From the NCBI GenBank assembly GCA_964510495.1, contig CAZECR010000001.1:1-64000 (forward strand): a DNA stretch of 64,000 nucleotides, in the 5' to 3' direction. The stretch is from CAZECR01 sp964510495 (GTDB lineage Bacteria; Patescibacteriota; Patescibacteriia; Magasanikbacterales; GWA2-37-8). The position numbers were made by a program, and so were the translations under genes. Numbering within the stretch: the first letter of the stretch is position 1; each line of letters opens with the position of its first letter. The notes under the pieces are model-generated. The model did no database searches. It saw nothing but the letters and a program-made list of their open reading frames with translations, and had not been told where the DNA came from. Below are positions 31,789 to 40,503 of this stretch, piece after piece.

Positions 31789-33036
31789 ATGAAAAAAAGA
31801 ATAAAAATGTTGTTTGCCAAAATTGCGGCCGTGTTTGCAGTTATTGGGCCAGGTATTATTGCGGCCAATGCCGATAATGACGCTGGAGGTATTACTACCT
31901 ACTCAGTAGTGGGCGCCCAGTTTGGTTTTAAGATGCTGTGGGTTTTATTTTTGTTGACCTTTGCGCTTGCGATTACCCAAGAAATGGGTGCGCGTATCGG
32001 ACTTGTGACCCGGCAAGGTCTCGGTGGCGTCATTCGTGAAAACTTTGGTGTAAAGCTGACCGTGTTTGCGATGGTGGCTATGCTTATTGCCAATATTGGG
32101 ACAACAACGGCTGAATTTGCGGGTGTCGCTGCTTCGTTTTCGTTGTTTGGTGTTAGTAAATATATTGCGGTACCTGTTATTGCCGTGCTCATTTGGATTA
32201 TTTTATTCAAAGGCTCGTTCAAAACAACCCAAAAATTATTTTTAATTTTTTCGCTCCTCTACGTGGTGTATATTATTAACGGGTTCATAATTCAGCCCGA
32301 TTTTCACGCTGCTTTTCAGGCTATGGTACACCCGACACTCGAGTGGAATACGACCTATTTAATAACTGTTATCGCACTTATTGGTACCACAATTACGCCG
32401 TGGGGGCAGTTTTTTATCCAGTCTTACGTTGTTGATAAGGGGCTTGATATAAAACACCTTAAGACCGAAAAAAAAGAAGTGTACTTTGGAGCGCTGCTTA
32501 CCAATATTGTTAGTTTTTTTATTATCGTCAGTACCGCTGCTACGCTGTATAAATATGGTATTCATGTGACCGATGCAAGTGAAGCCGCCGCCGCTCTGCG
32601 TCCGCTGGCCGGAAATTTAGCTGAGCTCCTCTTTGGCGCCGGCCTCTTTGCTGCTTCGATGCTGGGGGCATTTATTCTACCCGTTGCGACGGCGTATGCA
32701 CTTTGCGAAGCGTTTGGGTGGGAGTCTGGTTTTGATACGAACTGGAAAACCGGGCGGATTTTTTATAGCATTATTTTATTCATGATTGCGGTGCCGAGTT
32801 TAATCGTATTAATCCCTGGCGTGTCGCTGGTTAAAGTCATGCTATTGTCGCAAGATATTAACGGAATACTTTTGCCGTTCATTCTTATTTTTGTGATGAA
32901 AATTGTAAATAACAAGCGAGTGATGGGGGAGTATACGAATAAACCCCTTGGTAATATAATCGCCTGGATCACCATCGGGTCGCTCATTGCGGTAACGATC
33001 GCGCTCGTTGTTTCTTCTTTTTTGGGGTATACTTAA
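31789..33036 (+). CDS. Nramp-family divalent metal (probably Mg2+) transporter
   Basis: A 415-aa, approx. 11-TM secondary transporter. TM1 reads IGPGIIAANADNDAGGITTYSVVGA: the canonical DPGN metal motif is replaced by DNDAG. In TM6 the usual Met-Pro-His is replaced (ITPWGQFFIQ). Loss of the Asn and the Met (a soft sulfur ligand) is a mark of Nramp-related magnesium transporters, and the MgtE_N/CBS gene directly upstream supports Mg2+ rather than Mn2+/Fe2+. It has strong, regular hydrophobic segments throughout and no signal peptide. It is translated in an operon with no Shine-Dalgarno. Confidence 0.82.
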   Translation: MKKRIKMLFAKIAAVFAVIGPGIIAANADNDAGGITTYSVVGAQFGFKMLWVLFLLTFALAITQEMGARIGLVTRQGLGGVIRENFGVKLTVFAMVAMLIANIGTTTAEFAGVAASFSLFGVSKYIAVPVIAVLIWIILFKGSFKTTQKLFLIFSLLYVVYIINGFIIQPDFHAAFQAMVHPTLEWNTTYLITVIALIGTTITPWGQFFIQSYVVDKGLDIKHLKTEKKEVYFGALLTNIVSFFIIVSTAATLYKYGIHVTDASEAAAALRPLAGNLAELLFGAGLFAASMLGAFILPVATAYALCEAFGWESGFDTNWKTGRIFYSIILFMIAVPSLIVLIPGVSLVKVMLLSQDINGILLPFILIFVMKIVNNKRVMGEYTNKPLGNIIAWITIGSLIAVTIALVVSSFLGYT

Positions 33037-33042
33037 GGGTAT

Positions 33043-34848
33043 ATGTCAGAACGTCGACCTAATATTCAAGAAGACTATTATCCCGGCAGCAGCGATTACC
33101 CCAAGCACAAAAAGGCACCTGATCTGCCAAATTTTTTTGATGCCGCATACCAAGGATTGAACCCTGAACAGCAAGTTATTTTGAAAGATTTAGTAGAAAA
33201 GTGGCGATCAGCCAAAGGTCAAGGTAAACGCGTCTACACTGAAGAACTTAAACTGACCCTAAGGGAATTTGGTGTCTGGCGTGACGCCGCCTTTGATTTT
33301 TTGAACGAAGTAAAACGTCCGTCGGTGAAGAAAGAAACTGCGGTTGCAACTGCCGACCAATCAGAAGAAAAATTGTTGGCGACGGAAGAAAATTCAGCTA
33401 TCCATGGTCGTGGTGTGGATCAGCGAACGATAAAAAATATTTTGCCCGATGAGGACAGCGAAGAGGAAGAAGACGCATTCCCTCAGGAACCGCCTTCGGT
33501 TATTGGTTCTCGGCGGTCTGTTGTTAACGAATTTAGTAAAGACTTTGAGGGGAAAGCGCAGTCTCGCCGGCAAGGAATGCCACATGGACGCGTTCGACGG
33601 ATTGTGAACAATTCTCAGGTTCAACACATTGGAAAGCATGGTCCCCAGAAGCCTCGCTATAAAGACCACCGCTCGCTTGATGGCCGACTCTCGGTAGACG
33701 ACCAAGCGACTGTGAAGCGTTTTAAAAAAACTCTTGAAATTGAGCACCCGGAGCGCCCGCTGCGTAAGAAACCGCTGCGTGAGCCCTTACCTATTTTGGC
33801 CGATTCCGAGCCGGCTACTGGGCCAAACCCTAAACCTTTTTTAAAACCTGAAGTTACTCCAGCCCAGATGCTGGACCAAACACCGCTTGCAGGAAGAGGT
33901 TCTTCGCGACCACGAAATACTGGGTCGCGTCCGGCGTATCTTGAACAATTTCCTGATCGTCCGAATTTTTTACATGATGCGCGCAAAGCCTGGGGTCAGG
34001 CAATAGTTGAAAAGCCACCCATTTCTCGAGCTAAGACCGTCTCTTCGAAAGCGGAATCGGCAGTGTTGGAGCATGCCGTAAGGCCAAGCGAACAGCTGCT
34101 GGATGCTGTCGAACAGCCAAGTGACGTGTCTACGACTGAAGCTCGGGAAAGCCATCAAAACTTTTTAGATAAACTAACGTCGCCGCTGCAGGATTTTTTG
34201 GAGCGCCTACGCGGTCGAGAGCGTGATTTGCGTTCAAAGGAAGCAAATGAAAAAAAAGTCGCGCTACGTTTTCGAATACATCTTGAATGCGACCGTCCGT
34301 TTCAATTTCCGTCGAGCCCTGAAATGTATCCAACCGAGGCTGAACATACACACAAGCGACAAGAGTTGGCAGCAAAGCTCGGCATGACGGCGGTGCGCTA
34401 CGGCTCTGCCGAAGACAAATTGCTCGAAGGGATTACAACGTTACTTCTTGCTCGTTTGGGCGGTAGTAAGGATGTTATGTATTATGCAACTGATGATGAG
34501 CTCAAAAAGGTTTGTGCGCAGCTACGCGGTTTAGGATTAAAAATCCGTACTGAAAAGGCTCCTGTAGTGGAGTTTGATCCGCGCCGGAGATATAAACTTG
34601 TTGTACAAGGACTTTCAGAGCAGGGTCAAAATTATAAGATTAGTTATGTTAAAACTATTCGTGAAGTCTTGGGAATATCGACGCTCGAAGCAAAATTAAT
34701 TGTCGATATGCAGGTGGCGATGGAAAAATCTACTCAGCCCATGCCCACAGAATTACCTGGTCGCTTCGATGGTACTCGAGTGCGTGCGATTGAAGAAGCA
34801 CTGCTTGCAGCAGGTGCAAAATCCGTGCAGATTCAGCCCGTTGCTTAA
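33043..34848 (+). CDS. Unknown protein with a C-terminal L7/L12-like domain
   Basis: A 601-aa basic, hydrophilic protein. The first approx. 390 residues are low-complexity, Arg/Pro/Lys-rich and probably disordered. About 400-505 is a helical region of unknown family. The last approx. 90 residues (509-601) match the C-terminal domain of ribosomal protein L7/L12 in order: YKLVVQGL..YKISYVKTIREVLGISTLEAKLIVD..RAIEEALLAAGAKSVQIQP, compared with the family pattern KF-VxL..KIxVIKxVRExTGLGLKEAKxLV..A..IKxxLEEAGAxVEL. That domain binds translational GTPases. It follows the transporter by 6 bp and overlaps the stop codon of the convergent glycosyltransferase. Confidence 0.6.
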   Translation: MSERRPNIQEDYYPGSSDYPKHKKAPDLPNFFDAAYQGLNPEQQVILKDLVEKWRSAKGQGKRVYTEELKLTLREFGVWRDAAFDFLNEVKRPSVKKETAVATADQSEEKLLATEENSAIHGRGVDQRTIKNILPDEDSEEEEDAFPQEPPSVIGSRRSVVNEFSKDFEGKAQSRRQGMPHGRVRRIVNNSQVQHIGKHGPQKPRYKDHRSLDGRLSVDDQATVKRFKKTLEIEHPERPLRKKPLREPLPILADSEPATGPNPKPFLKPEVTPAQMLDQTPLAGRGSSRPRNTGSRPAYLEQFPDRPNFLHDARKAWGQAIVEKPPISRAKTVSSKAESAVLEHAVRPSEQLLDAVEQPSDVSTTEARESHQNFLDKLTSPLQDFLERLRGRERDLRSKEANEKKVALRFRIHLECDRPFQFPSSPEMYPTEAEHTHKRQELAAKLGMTAVRYGSAEDKLLEGITTLLLARLGGSKDVMYYATDDELKKVCAQLRGLGLKIRTEKAPVVEFDPRRRYKLVVQGLSEQGQNYKISYVKTIREVLGISTLEAKLIVDMQVAMEKSTQPMPTELPGRFDGTRVRAIEEALLAAGAKSVQIQPVA

Positions 34849-35990
34849 AGTACGCTTAAAAAGTGCCGAGCGGCTTTTTCCCACGTATATTTTTTTACCT
34901 GCTCTAAACCGTCTCTGCGGAGGCGGTTTTTTAGTTCGGGATTTCTGGTTAAACGAATGAGTGCTTCGGCGATTGTCCAGGGTTTATTGGGGTTGCTATA
35001 ATACGCGGCTTTCTCGGCGATTTCGGGTAGGGATGAGCGGTTCGAGGTGATAACTGGCGTGCCACTGCCCATAGCTTCAATGACCGGGAAACCAAAACCT
35101 TCATAAAAACTGGGGTATACAAATAGTTCGGCCAGGCTGTAGAGCGCCTGTTTATCCGCTGCTTCCACAAAACCAATATATACGATGCGGTTTTTAAACG
35201 GTGAAGTGGAGAGGTGCTTAAAAATAGGCTTGTTTTCCCACCCGACAGAGCCGGCAATAACCAGTGAGAGATCGTTGGGTAGCTGTGGTGCAGCTTGTTC
35301 GAAGCCTTCAATCAGGCCCAAAATATTTTTGCGCGGTTCGATGCTCCCTAAAAATAAAATATATTTTTTTGGTAGAGCATATTTTGTACGGATTGTTTCG
35401 TCGGTGGTTGCCTGTGGAAGTAAGCGCGGCAGAGGAGCAAGTCCGTGTGGAATAACAGTGATGGTTGCCGGGTTGCTATGGTACGCTGCAATCAAATCAC
35501 GTTTAGTGTTTTCGGAAGGCGCTAGAATATGCTGGGCATTGCGGCAGCTTACTTGTGGTTTAATTGCCCAGTGCCATAAGCGCTGTTTTTTGGAAAAGAA
35601 CTGTGGAAAAAACTCAAATGAAAGATCGTGAATTGTTAGAATGTGCTTCGTTTTTTTGGATAAGGCCGTAAAGTTGAGGTTGGGTGAAAAAAAATAATCG
35701 AGCCCTGAAATTTTTTCGTGCTTGATAATAAGTTCGTCGATTTTGGGAAAATGAAATAGCTTGGTCGCAGTGTTAAAAAGTTTATTGGGATAGTGGGTGA
35801 TAATGAAGTGAACATTGCTTTGCTGCCAGACAGGCAATAGAGCGGTAAGTCTCGGTTTGGAATTGGCAAACAAATAGTACTGATTCACCGTGTCAATCGC
35901 AAAAAGCGCGTTGAGGAGTTCAAACGTGTATTCGCCAACCCCGGTGCGAACAGGAGAAGCGAGGGAACGAATGTCGATACCGATGTGCAT
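34845..35990 (-). CDS. Family 4 glycosyltransferase
   Basis: A 381-aa GT-B fold retaining glycosyltransferase. The N-terminus reads MHIGIDIRSLASPVRTGVGEYTFELLNAL, with GVG for the acceptor loop. The C-terminal domain has KKYILFLGSIEPRKNILGLIEGF and the EX7E-type motif PSFYEGFGFPVIEAMGSGTPVITSN. It transfers a sugar from a nucleotide donor to a lipid- or polysaccharide-linked acceptor. It ends convergently with the L7/L12-like gene (4-bp overlap). It is co-oriented with, but separated by the small gene at 36046 from, the second glycosyltransferase. Confidence 0.88.
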   Translation of the reverse strand: MHIGIDIRSLASPVRTGVGEYTFELLNALFAIDTVNQYYLFANSKPRLTALLPVWQQSNVHFIITHYPNKLFNTATKLFHFPKIDELIIKHEKISGLDYFFSPNLNFTALSKKTKHILTIHDLSFEFFPQFFSKKQRLWHWAIKPQVSCRNAQHILAPSENTKRDLIAAYHSNPATITVIPHGLAPLPRLLPQATTDETIRTKYALPKKYILFLGSIEPRKNILGLIEGFEQAAPQLPNDLSLVIAGSVGWENKPIFKHLSTSPFKNRIVYIGFVEAADKQALYSLAELFVYPSFYEGFGFPVIEAMGSGTPVITSNRSSLPEIAEKAAYYSNPNKPWTIAEALIRLTRNPELKNRLRRDGLEQVKKYTWEKAARHFLSVL

Positions 35991-35998
35991 AATACAGA

Positions 35999-36041
35999 TT
36001 GACGTTCAAAAATTGTCGTGGTTTACTTTGGCGTATGGAGG
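35999..36041 (+). promoter_or_regulatory. Promoter and ribosome site of the 58-aa gene
   Basis: TTGACG (35999-36004), 17 bp, TTTACT (36022-36027), then TGGAGGA (36036-36042). The arrangement matches the other accessory cassettes. Confidence 0.65.
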
Positions 36042-36045
36042 ATCT

Positions 36046-36222
36046 ATGAGTGAAAAACCGCCTGTGCCACAGGGCAATGAAGTTATTCCGGCTGGTATAC
36101 TTCCGCCGGAGAAAACCACCTTGGGGGTGGGCGGTGATAAACAGCCCACCCCCGAAGCTCTTTCAGAGCAGCTCGCACGTGAGCGCGGTCACGCTGAGCC
36201 GCGACCCGACGGGTTGTTCTAG
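36046..36222 (+). CDS. Small uncharacterised protein (58 aa)
   Basis: A 58-aa protein rich in Pro, Glu and Gly (MSEKPPVPQGNEVIPAG.., GGDKQPTPEALSEQLARE..), without a signal peptide or hydrophobic segment; probably disordered. The ATG at 36046 follows GGAGG; a longer frame from 35890 runs through the promoter and is not used. It is an accessory cassette: TTGACG-17-TTTACT promoter, strong ribosome site, a GCGGC/GCCGC hairpin right after the stop, and a separate terminator. It interrupts the minus-strand glycosyltransferase genes. No function is recognised. Confidence 0.7.
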   Translation: MSEKPPVPQGNEVIPAGILPPEKTTLGVGGDKQPTPEALSEQLARERGHAEPRPDGLF

Positions 36223-36242
36223 CCGCGGCTTGGCCGCTTTCC

Positions 36243-36281
36243 AGGGTCGCCACGACATGTGTGCGACCCTTTCCTTTTTTA
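36243..36281 (+). terminator. Terminator of the 58-aa gene
   Basis: AGGGTCGC (36243-36250) pairs with GCGACCCT (36263-36270), followed by TTTCCTTTTTT. The T run enters the stop codon of the convergent glycosyltransferase. Confidence 0.8.
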
Positions 36282-37397
36282 CACCAGTGTTGTTTGATTT
36301 AATTTTTTCTTAAATTCTTCGTAACGGTCATCAACATATTTTTTAATACTTGTCTTGAAAGCGTTATTTGAAAATTTTAGGGCGTGTTCTCGGATATGGG
36401 TACTGTCCCAGCCTTCCGAAGTGAAGTGGAGTACGGCGTTCAAGAGTGACTCCCAATTTTGTTCGTAGAAAAATTCACCCGTATCATGAGCAACAACGGT
36501 TTCGGTGGCACCTCCCGCAGCAAAGGCGATAACTGGCCTACCACTTGCGAGTGACTCAACGGGAGTAATGCCGAAATCTTCGAGTTGCGGATGGATAAAG
36601 GCCTGAGCCCGGCTAAGAAGTTTGGCTTTGGCCGCGTCATCAATACGGCCCAGGAATTCAATATTAGGCCGGGCTTGTTTTTGAAGATTTTTAAGCTCTG
36701 GACCCGTACCAAAAATTTTAAGTGGGTACCGCAGACGATTAAACGCCTGAACAACCAGGTCAAGGCGTTTGTAGGGAACCAGACGACCGCCAGCGACAAA
36801 ATAATCGTCTACTTCGGGCGAAATAGTAAAGCGTTCGGTGTCGACTGGTGGGTAGATAACGTCACTGGTGCGACGATAATATTTTTGAATACGACCCTCA
36901 ACTGTGTGTGAGTTGGCAATAAAATGATCGACGCGGTCAGCGCTCATTTTATCCCATAGGCGCAGGCGAAAAATAATCTGAGGCAAAAATGCTTTTACGA
37001 GCCAATTGGAATTAAGGTCGGCTAAGTATTCATGCCGATCACTCCAGAGATATCGTGGGGGAGTGTGGCAATACGAAATGTGCAGTGTTTCGGGGGGTAC
37101 AATCACGCCTTTGGCGAAGGCGCTGGTTGACGAGATGACAAGATCAAAATCGTTGAGATTATAGTTTTCGGTTGCGTTCGGCATCCAGGGTAAATACCAC
37201 TGGTAATGGCTTTTTACAAAAGGAAGCTTGGCCAGCCACGATTCGCGAATAAGGTGCTTGGGAAAGGAGCTGATTTTTTTAGGATCATGAAACAAAACAA
37301 AGAGTGGTGCGTTGGGCCACAGTTCGTGAAGTGTTTGTAGTACCCGCTCCGCCCCTCCGTCTTGAGCAAGATAATCGTGTACTAAAGCTAATTTCAT
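36279..37397 (-). CDS. Family 4 glycosyltransferase (WbaZ-like)
   Basis: A 372-aa GT-B glycosyltransferase opening with MKLALVHDYLAQDGGAERVLQTLHELWP, a start typical of O-antigen mannosyltransferases. It has FVAGGRLVPYKRLDLVVQAFNRL at the domain junction and the acidic motif PQLEDFGITPVESLASGRPVIAFAAGGATETV (about 280-310). It transfers a hexose in envelope polysaccharide assembly. Its start overlaps the stop of the sugar transferase gene by 4 bp (ATGA), so the two are translationally coupled. Confidence 0.88.
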   Translation of the reverse strand: MKLALVHDYLAQDGGAERVLQTLHELWPNAPLFVLFHDPKKISSFPKHLIRESWLAKLPFVKSHYQWYLPWMPNATENYNLNDFDLVISSTSAFAKGVIVPPETLHISYCHTPPRYLWSDRHEYLADLNSNWLVKAFLPQIIFRLRLWDKMSADRVDHFIANSHTVEGRIQKYYRRTSDVIYPPVDTERFTISPEVDDYFVAGGRLVPYKRLDLVVQAFNRLRYPLKIFGTGPELKNLQKQARPNIEFLGRIDDAAKAKLLSRAQAFIHPQLEDFGITPVESLASGRPVIAFAAGGATETVVAHDTGEFFYEQNWESLLNAVLHFTSEGWDSTHIREHALKFSNNAFKTSIKKYVDDRYEEFKKKLNQTTLV

Positions 37398-38815
37398 ACA
37401 ATCGCACCGTCTTTTTTGACAACAATGAAAGGTGTTTTAACGAGAATAATCAGGTCGAGGAATAAATTCCAGTTTTCAATATAGAATGTATCGAGGCGAA
37501 CTTCGTCTTCAAAACTGAGATTGCTCCGCCCGGAAATTTGAGCGAGTCCGGAAATACCGGGTTTAATGGCGAGAACAATGCGGTGATGCTTTTGATATTG
37601 TTCAACTTCACGCGGTTGGTGGGGGCGTGGCCCGACCAGGCTCATGTCGCCGCGTAAGACATTGTAGAATTGCGGTAATTCATCCAAGCTCCAGCGGCGA
37701 ATAAAACGGCCAAACGGGGTGATGCGAGGGTCGTTTTTAATTTTATAGACCGGCCCGGTTTTGATACTATTGGTTTTGATTAGTTTTTTTTCTTCTTTAA
37801 GAGCAAGATCCCCATCTTTTCCGAATTGTTCACCGGTGCAATATTTCTGGTACATGGAACGGAATTTGAGGGTAGAGAACGTGCCGCCTCTTTGTCCGAC
37901 GCGCGTATTTTTGTAAATGATCGGAGTACCGCTTTCAACTAAAATAATCAGACTTACGATGATATAAATGGGCCAAAATATAAGTAGGAAAATAAGACTG
38001 CCGACAATATCAATCAGGCGTTTAATAATTCGCCCCCAGGCAGTCAGGCGCGTGCGGCGCAGTTCAATAATCGGAATTCCAGCGATAGTCGACACTGCCG
38101 TGTTGGTCGCGATGGTTGCAAAAAGGTCGGCTGAATATTTAAAAATAATATGATGTTCATTGGCAAAATCAATGGCGCGCAAAACTTCTTCTTCACTCTT
38201 TTGTGGATTAGTAAAAATGATTTCATCTGGTAGTTTGCCTTTGAGACGCTTGAGTGCGCTCGGATCAAAATGATCGAACGTGCCAACGATAGCGTAGCCA
38301 AGGTGTGGTTCATTCCGGAGTGTTTCAATAATGCTCTCGGCGATAGCCTGACTACCAATGATTACTGTTTGGCGAAGGCCAATACCGGAGCGGTACAAAA
38401 GTGCTTTGAGGCCACGAATGACGAGACGGCCAAAGATAACATAGAGCATGGCAAGTATCCAGCCGATCAAAACAAGAAAACGAGAGTCAAATTTTTGGAG
38501 CGTGAAGAAAACATAAATAGTAATAGCGGCAAATCCGGTTGAACAGGCGCTAATAATGCGGGTGATCTCGCGAGAAAATTTGCGATTGGGGTTGGTACTG
38601 TATAATCCGGAAATGCTAAAAAGCACTAACCAGGCCAATCCGACCCAGAGCACTGTTTGTGTGTAGCGTGACCAGGAGAGGGCGAAGAGTACCGGTCGAA
38701 CTGCTGTAACCGTAGGATGAAAACGTAAAATATAAGCGCTAATACCTGCTAAAATAAGCATGAGATAATCAACAGGTAGTTGGAGGAACGTAAATGTAAG
38801 TTCAAAACGCTTCAT
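37394..38815 (-). CDS. Polyprenyl-phosphate glycosyl-1-phosphate transferase (exopolysaccharide priming enzyme)
   Basis: A 473-aa membrane enzyme that starts polysaccharide synthesis by loading a sugar phosphate onto undecaprenyl phosphate. The N-terminal four or five TM helices (about 10-125) and a CoA-binding-like middle domain (RQTVIIGSQAIAESIIETL) precede the catalytic bac_transf domain: a re-entrant helix RLIDIVGSLIFLLIFWPIYIIV, then GTPIIYKNTRVGQRGGTFSTLKFRSM, DELPQFYNVLRGDMSLVGPRP and KPGISGLAQISGR. All family motifs are present. It is first in the minus-strand unit with the glycosyltransferase; the promoter is TTGACG-17-TACAAT. Confidence 0.92.
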   Translation of the reverse strand: MKRFELTFTFLQLPVDYLMLILAGISAYILRFHPTVTAVRPVLFALSWSRYTQTVLWVGLAWLVLFSISGLYSTNPNRKFSREITRIISACSTGFAAITIYVFFTLQKFDSRFLVLIGWILAMLYVIFGRLVIRGLKALLYRSGIGLRQTVIIGSQAIAESIIETLRNEPHLGYAIVGTFDHFDPSALKRLKGKLPDEIIFTNPQKSEEEVLRAIDFANEHHIIFKYSADLFATIATNTAVSTIAGIPIIELRRTRLTAWGRIIKRLIDIVGSLIFLLIFWPIYIIVSLIILVESGTPIIYKNTRVGQRGGTFSTLKFRSMYQKYCTGEQFGKDGDLALKEEKKLIKTNSIKTGPVYKIKNDPRITPFGRFIRRWSLDELPQFYNVLRGDMSLVGPRPHQPREVEQYQKHHRIVLAIKPGISGLAQISGRSNLSFEDEVRLDTFYIENWNLFLDLIILVKTPFIVVKKDGAIV

Positions 38816-38856
38816 AGCCCCCTGGTTTTACGAAAAAATAACGAAAATCTGCACCT

Positions 38857-38885
38857 ATTGTATGCTAAGCAGCTATAAGCGTCAA
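38857..38885 (-). promoter_or_regulatory. Promoter of the polysaccharide operon
   Basis: On the minus strand: TTGACG (38885-38880), 17 bp, TACAAT (38862-38857), about 40 nt upstream of the start codon. Confidence 0.7.
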
Positions 38886-38907
38886 TCAGTTTTTAGGAGT
38901 AACGACA

Positions 38908-38933
38908 AAACCTTCCCGAAGGAAGGTTTTGCG
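38908..38933 (-). terminator. Hairpin after RNase P RNA
   Basis: AAAACCTTCC pairs with GGAAGGTTTT around a TTCG-containing loop. There is no long T run after it on the minus strand, so it may act as a 3' boundary or processing signal as much as a terminator. Confidence 0.6.
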
Positions 38934-39388
38934 CCATTATTATAAGCCGAATTTTGTTCCCATCTTGCGAGGGGCGATAATCATTTCTCTGGTTCGGCCA
39001 TTGCTGGCCGAATCTAGCGAGCGAACTTTTCGCGCCACTTTTACTGCGTCTCTCGGGCGCTCGTAACAGGCACGCTGCTCTTGCACCAGATAGGGTTTAG
39101 CACTGCTCTATTTCGCAATAGAGCGAGTATGGTAGCTTTGATCTCGAGAATCAGAACCTCCATACACTTTTCACCTTTTGTCCCGACGAAAGCCTGCCTA
39201 TCAGCAGGTACACGGGATTAGTATTGTCTCTGTGCCACTGTCCCGCTCCGAAACTTTACAGCTCGGAGGGTGGGGGTTACCCACTATCCTTGTCCATTCT
39301 TCAAAAACCGGCCAGGTGGCCTATTTTTGGATCAAATGGGGTGTTCGGACTTTCCTCTCCGGTTTAAGGGAGCGATTATCCATAATGG
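38934..39388 (-). ncRNA. rnpB: RNase P RNA
   Basis: The catalytic RNA that matures tRNA 5' ends. On the minus strand, near the 5' end, it has the hallmark GAGAGGAAAGTCCGAACACC (CR-I), later a conserved AGACAATAC-type core (ACAGAGACAATACTAATCC), and the 3' AAATTCGGCTTATAA segment. P1 is formed by CCATTAT at the 5' end and ATAATGG at the 3' end, which fixes the limits within a few nt. The length (approx. 455 nt) is slightly above E. coli's 377. Confidence 0.93.
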
Positions 39389-39396
39389 AAGCTGCT

Positions 39397-39425
39397 AGTA
39401 TACTATAAAGCACTGCTCATGTCAA
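39397..39425 (-). promoter_or_regulatory. Promoter of rnpB
   Basis: On the minus strand: TTGACA (39425-39420), exactly 17 bp, TATACT (39402-39397), with the RNA start about 9 nt further on. It is the closest to consensus in the window. Confidence 0.88.
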
Positions 39426-39508
39426 TCGTTTGGGAGGTGAGTTTGTCAATAGTCAAAACTGATTTTTTACGGTATACTTACGCTATAGATTAAACTTCCA
39501 TTTTTAGT

Positions 39509-40465
39509 GTGCTTAATATTTATAATGCTAATAATCATGAGACAACGTCCGAGGTGGGGCGTCCGTTAGCGTTGCAAAAAAAAGCAGATTATCAAAAATA
39601 TACTGATCCGACAGGGGAATTTAGCGGGCAAGAATTAAAGTATAGTTTTTGGTATGTGCGACACCGTCTCGCGCTCTATAAGATAATAATTGGAGCCTTG
39701 CTCGCGGTGTCGGCGGTTACCGCCCTGTACTCGCTTTTTCAGCTTGGAAATTATCTTATTTTTGGCTTACAAGAAAGTAGTGCTGTCGACAAAGGATTAA
39801 CGAGCTTTGAAAATTATGCAGCGATGCAAGATCGTTTTGCTCCTCAACCGATCCAGGTGATTGATACGGCTGTTTTTCCGGGGGGTAGTGGTAAGTATGA
39901 TTTTGTGGCCGAAGCGAGTAATCCGAATAGTAATTTTGTTGTGACGTTTGAATATTATTTTACCTATAATTCTAATCAAAAAACACCTTCTGAAACCACT
40001 ACGTTGCTGGCAGGAGAATCACGGCCAATTCCATACCTTGGCCTGGAGGCTGATGGTTACCCAAGCTCAGCTGCAATTGTAATCGAACGTATTGCTTGGA
40101 AACGTTTGTCGGGGCACGAGTATTTGGATCCGGCAGCCTTTCAAAGTACACGACTTAATTTCTTGGTCAGTAACTTTGTTTTTATTTCGGGCACAGATGG
40201 GGCGGTGGCGAATGCGGATAGTATTCAATTTAGTTTAACCAACCAGAGTGCCTATAGTTATAAGTCTGCTCGATTCTATGTAGGGCTTTATTTAGATCAA
40301 AATTTGGTAGGAATAGCGCCGCTCACTATCGATGCATTTAAATCACTTGAAACAAAACAGGTGGACTTACGTAGCTTTGGAGCAAATCTCACTGTTACTG
40401 ATGTGCGCATATTTCCGCTCATTAATACGTATGATGCGGAGGTGTACCTACCGCCTGATAGATAG
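39509..40465 (+). CDS. Single-pass membrane protein of unknown function
   Basis: A 318-aa protein with a cytosolic N-terminus (approx. 55 residues), one transmembrane segment (about 57-85, YKIIIGALLAVSAVTALYSLFQLGNYLIF) and a beta-rich external domain with repeated strand patterns (FVAEASNPNSNFVVTFEYYFTYNSN.., QFSLTNQSAYSYKSARFYVGLYLDQNLVGIAPL), reminiscent of Ig-like folds. The start is a GTG; no in-frame ATG lies near. A TATACT lies at about 39472. It precedes rodA by 38 bp and may be co-transcribed with it. No family is recognised. Confidence 0.65.
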   Translation: MLNIYNANNHETTSEVGRPLALQKKADYQKYTDPTGEFSGQELKYSFWYVRHRLALYKIIIGALLAVSAVTALYSLFQLGNYLIFGLQESSAVDKGLTSFENYAAMQDRFAPQPIQVIDTAVFPGGSGKYDFVAEASNPNSNFVVTFEYYFTYNSNQKTPSETTTLLAGESRPIPYLGLEADGYPSSAAIVIERIAWKRLSGHEYLDPAAFQSTRLNFLVSNFVFISGTDGAVANADSIQFSLTNQSAYSYKSARFYVGLYLDQNLVGIAPLTIDAFKSLETKQVDLRSFGANLTVTDVRIFPLINTYDAEVYLPPDR

Positions 40466-40503
40466 GTGATCTGGTCTCTGGTTATTTTTGATGTCTGACG
40501 GAT

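Noticed and set aside
36127..36163. Possible riboswitch-like hairpin inside the 58-aa gene
   Set aside because: The CCACC/GGTGG and CCCACC pairings arise from codons for Gly/Pro-rich sequence; no conserved RNA motif is seen.
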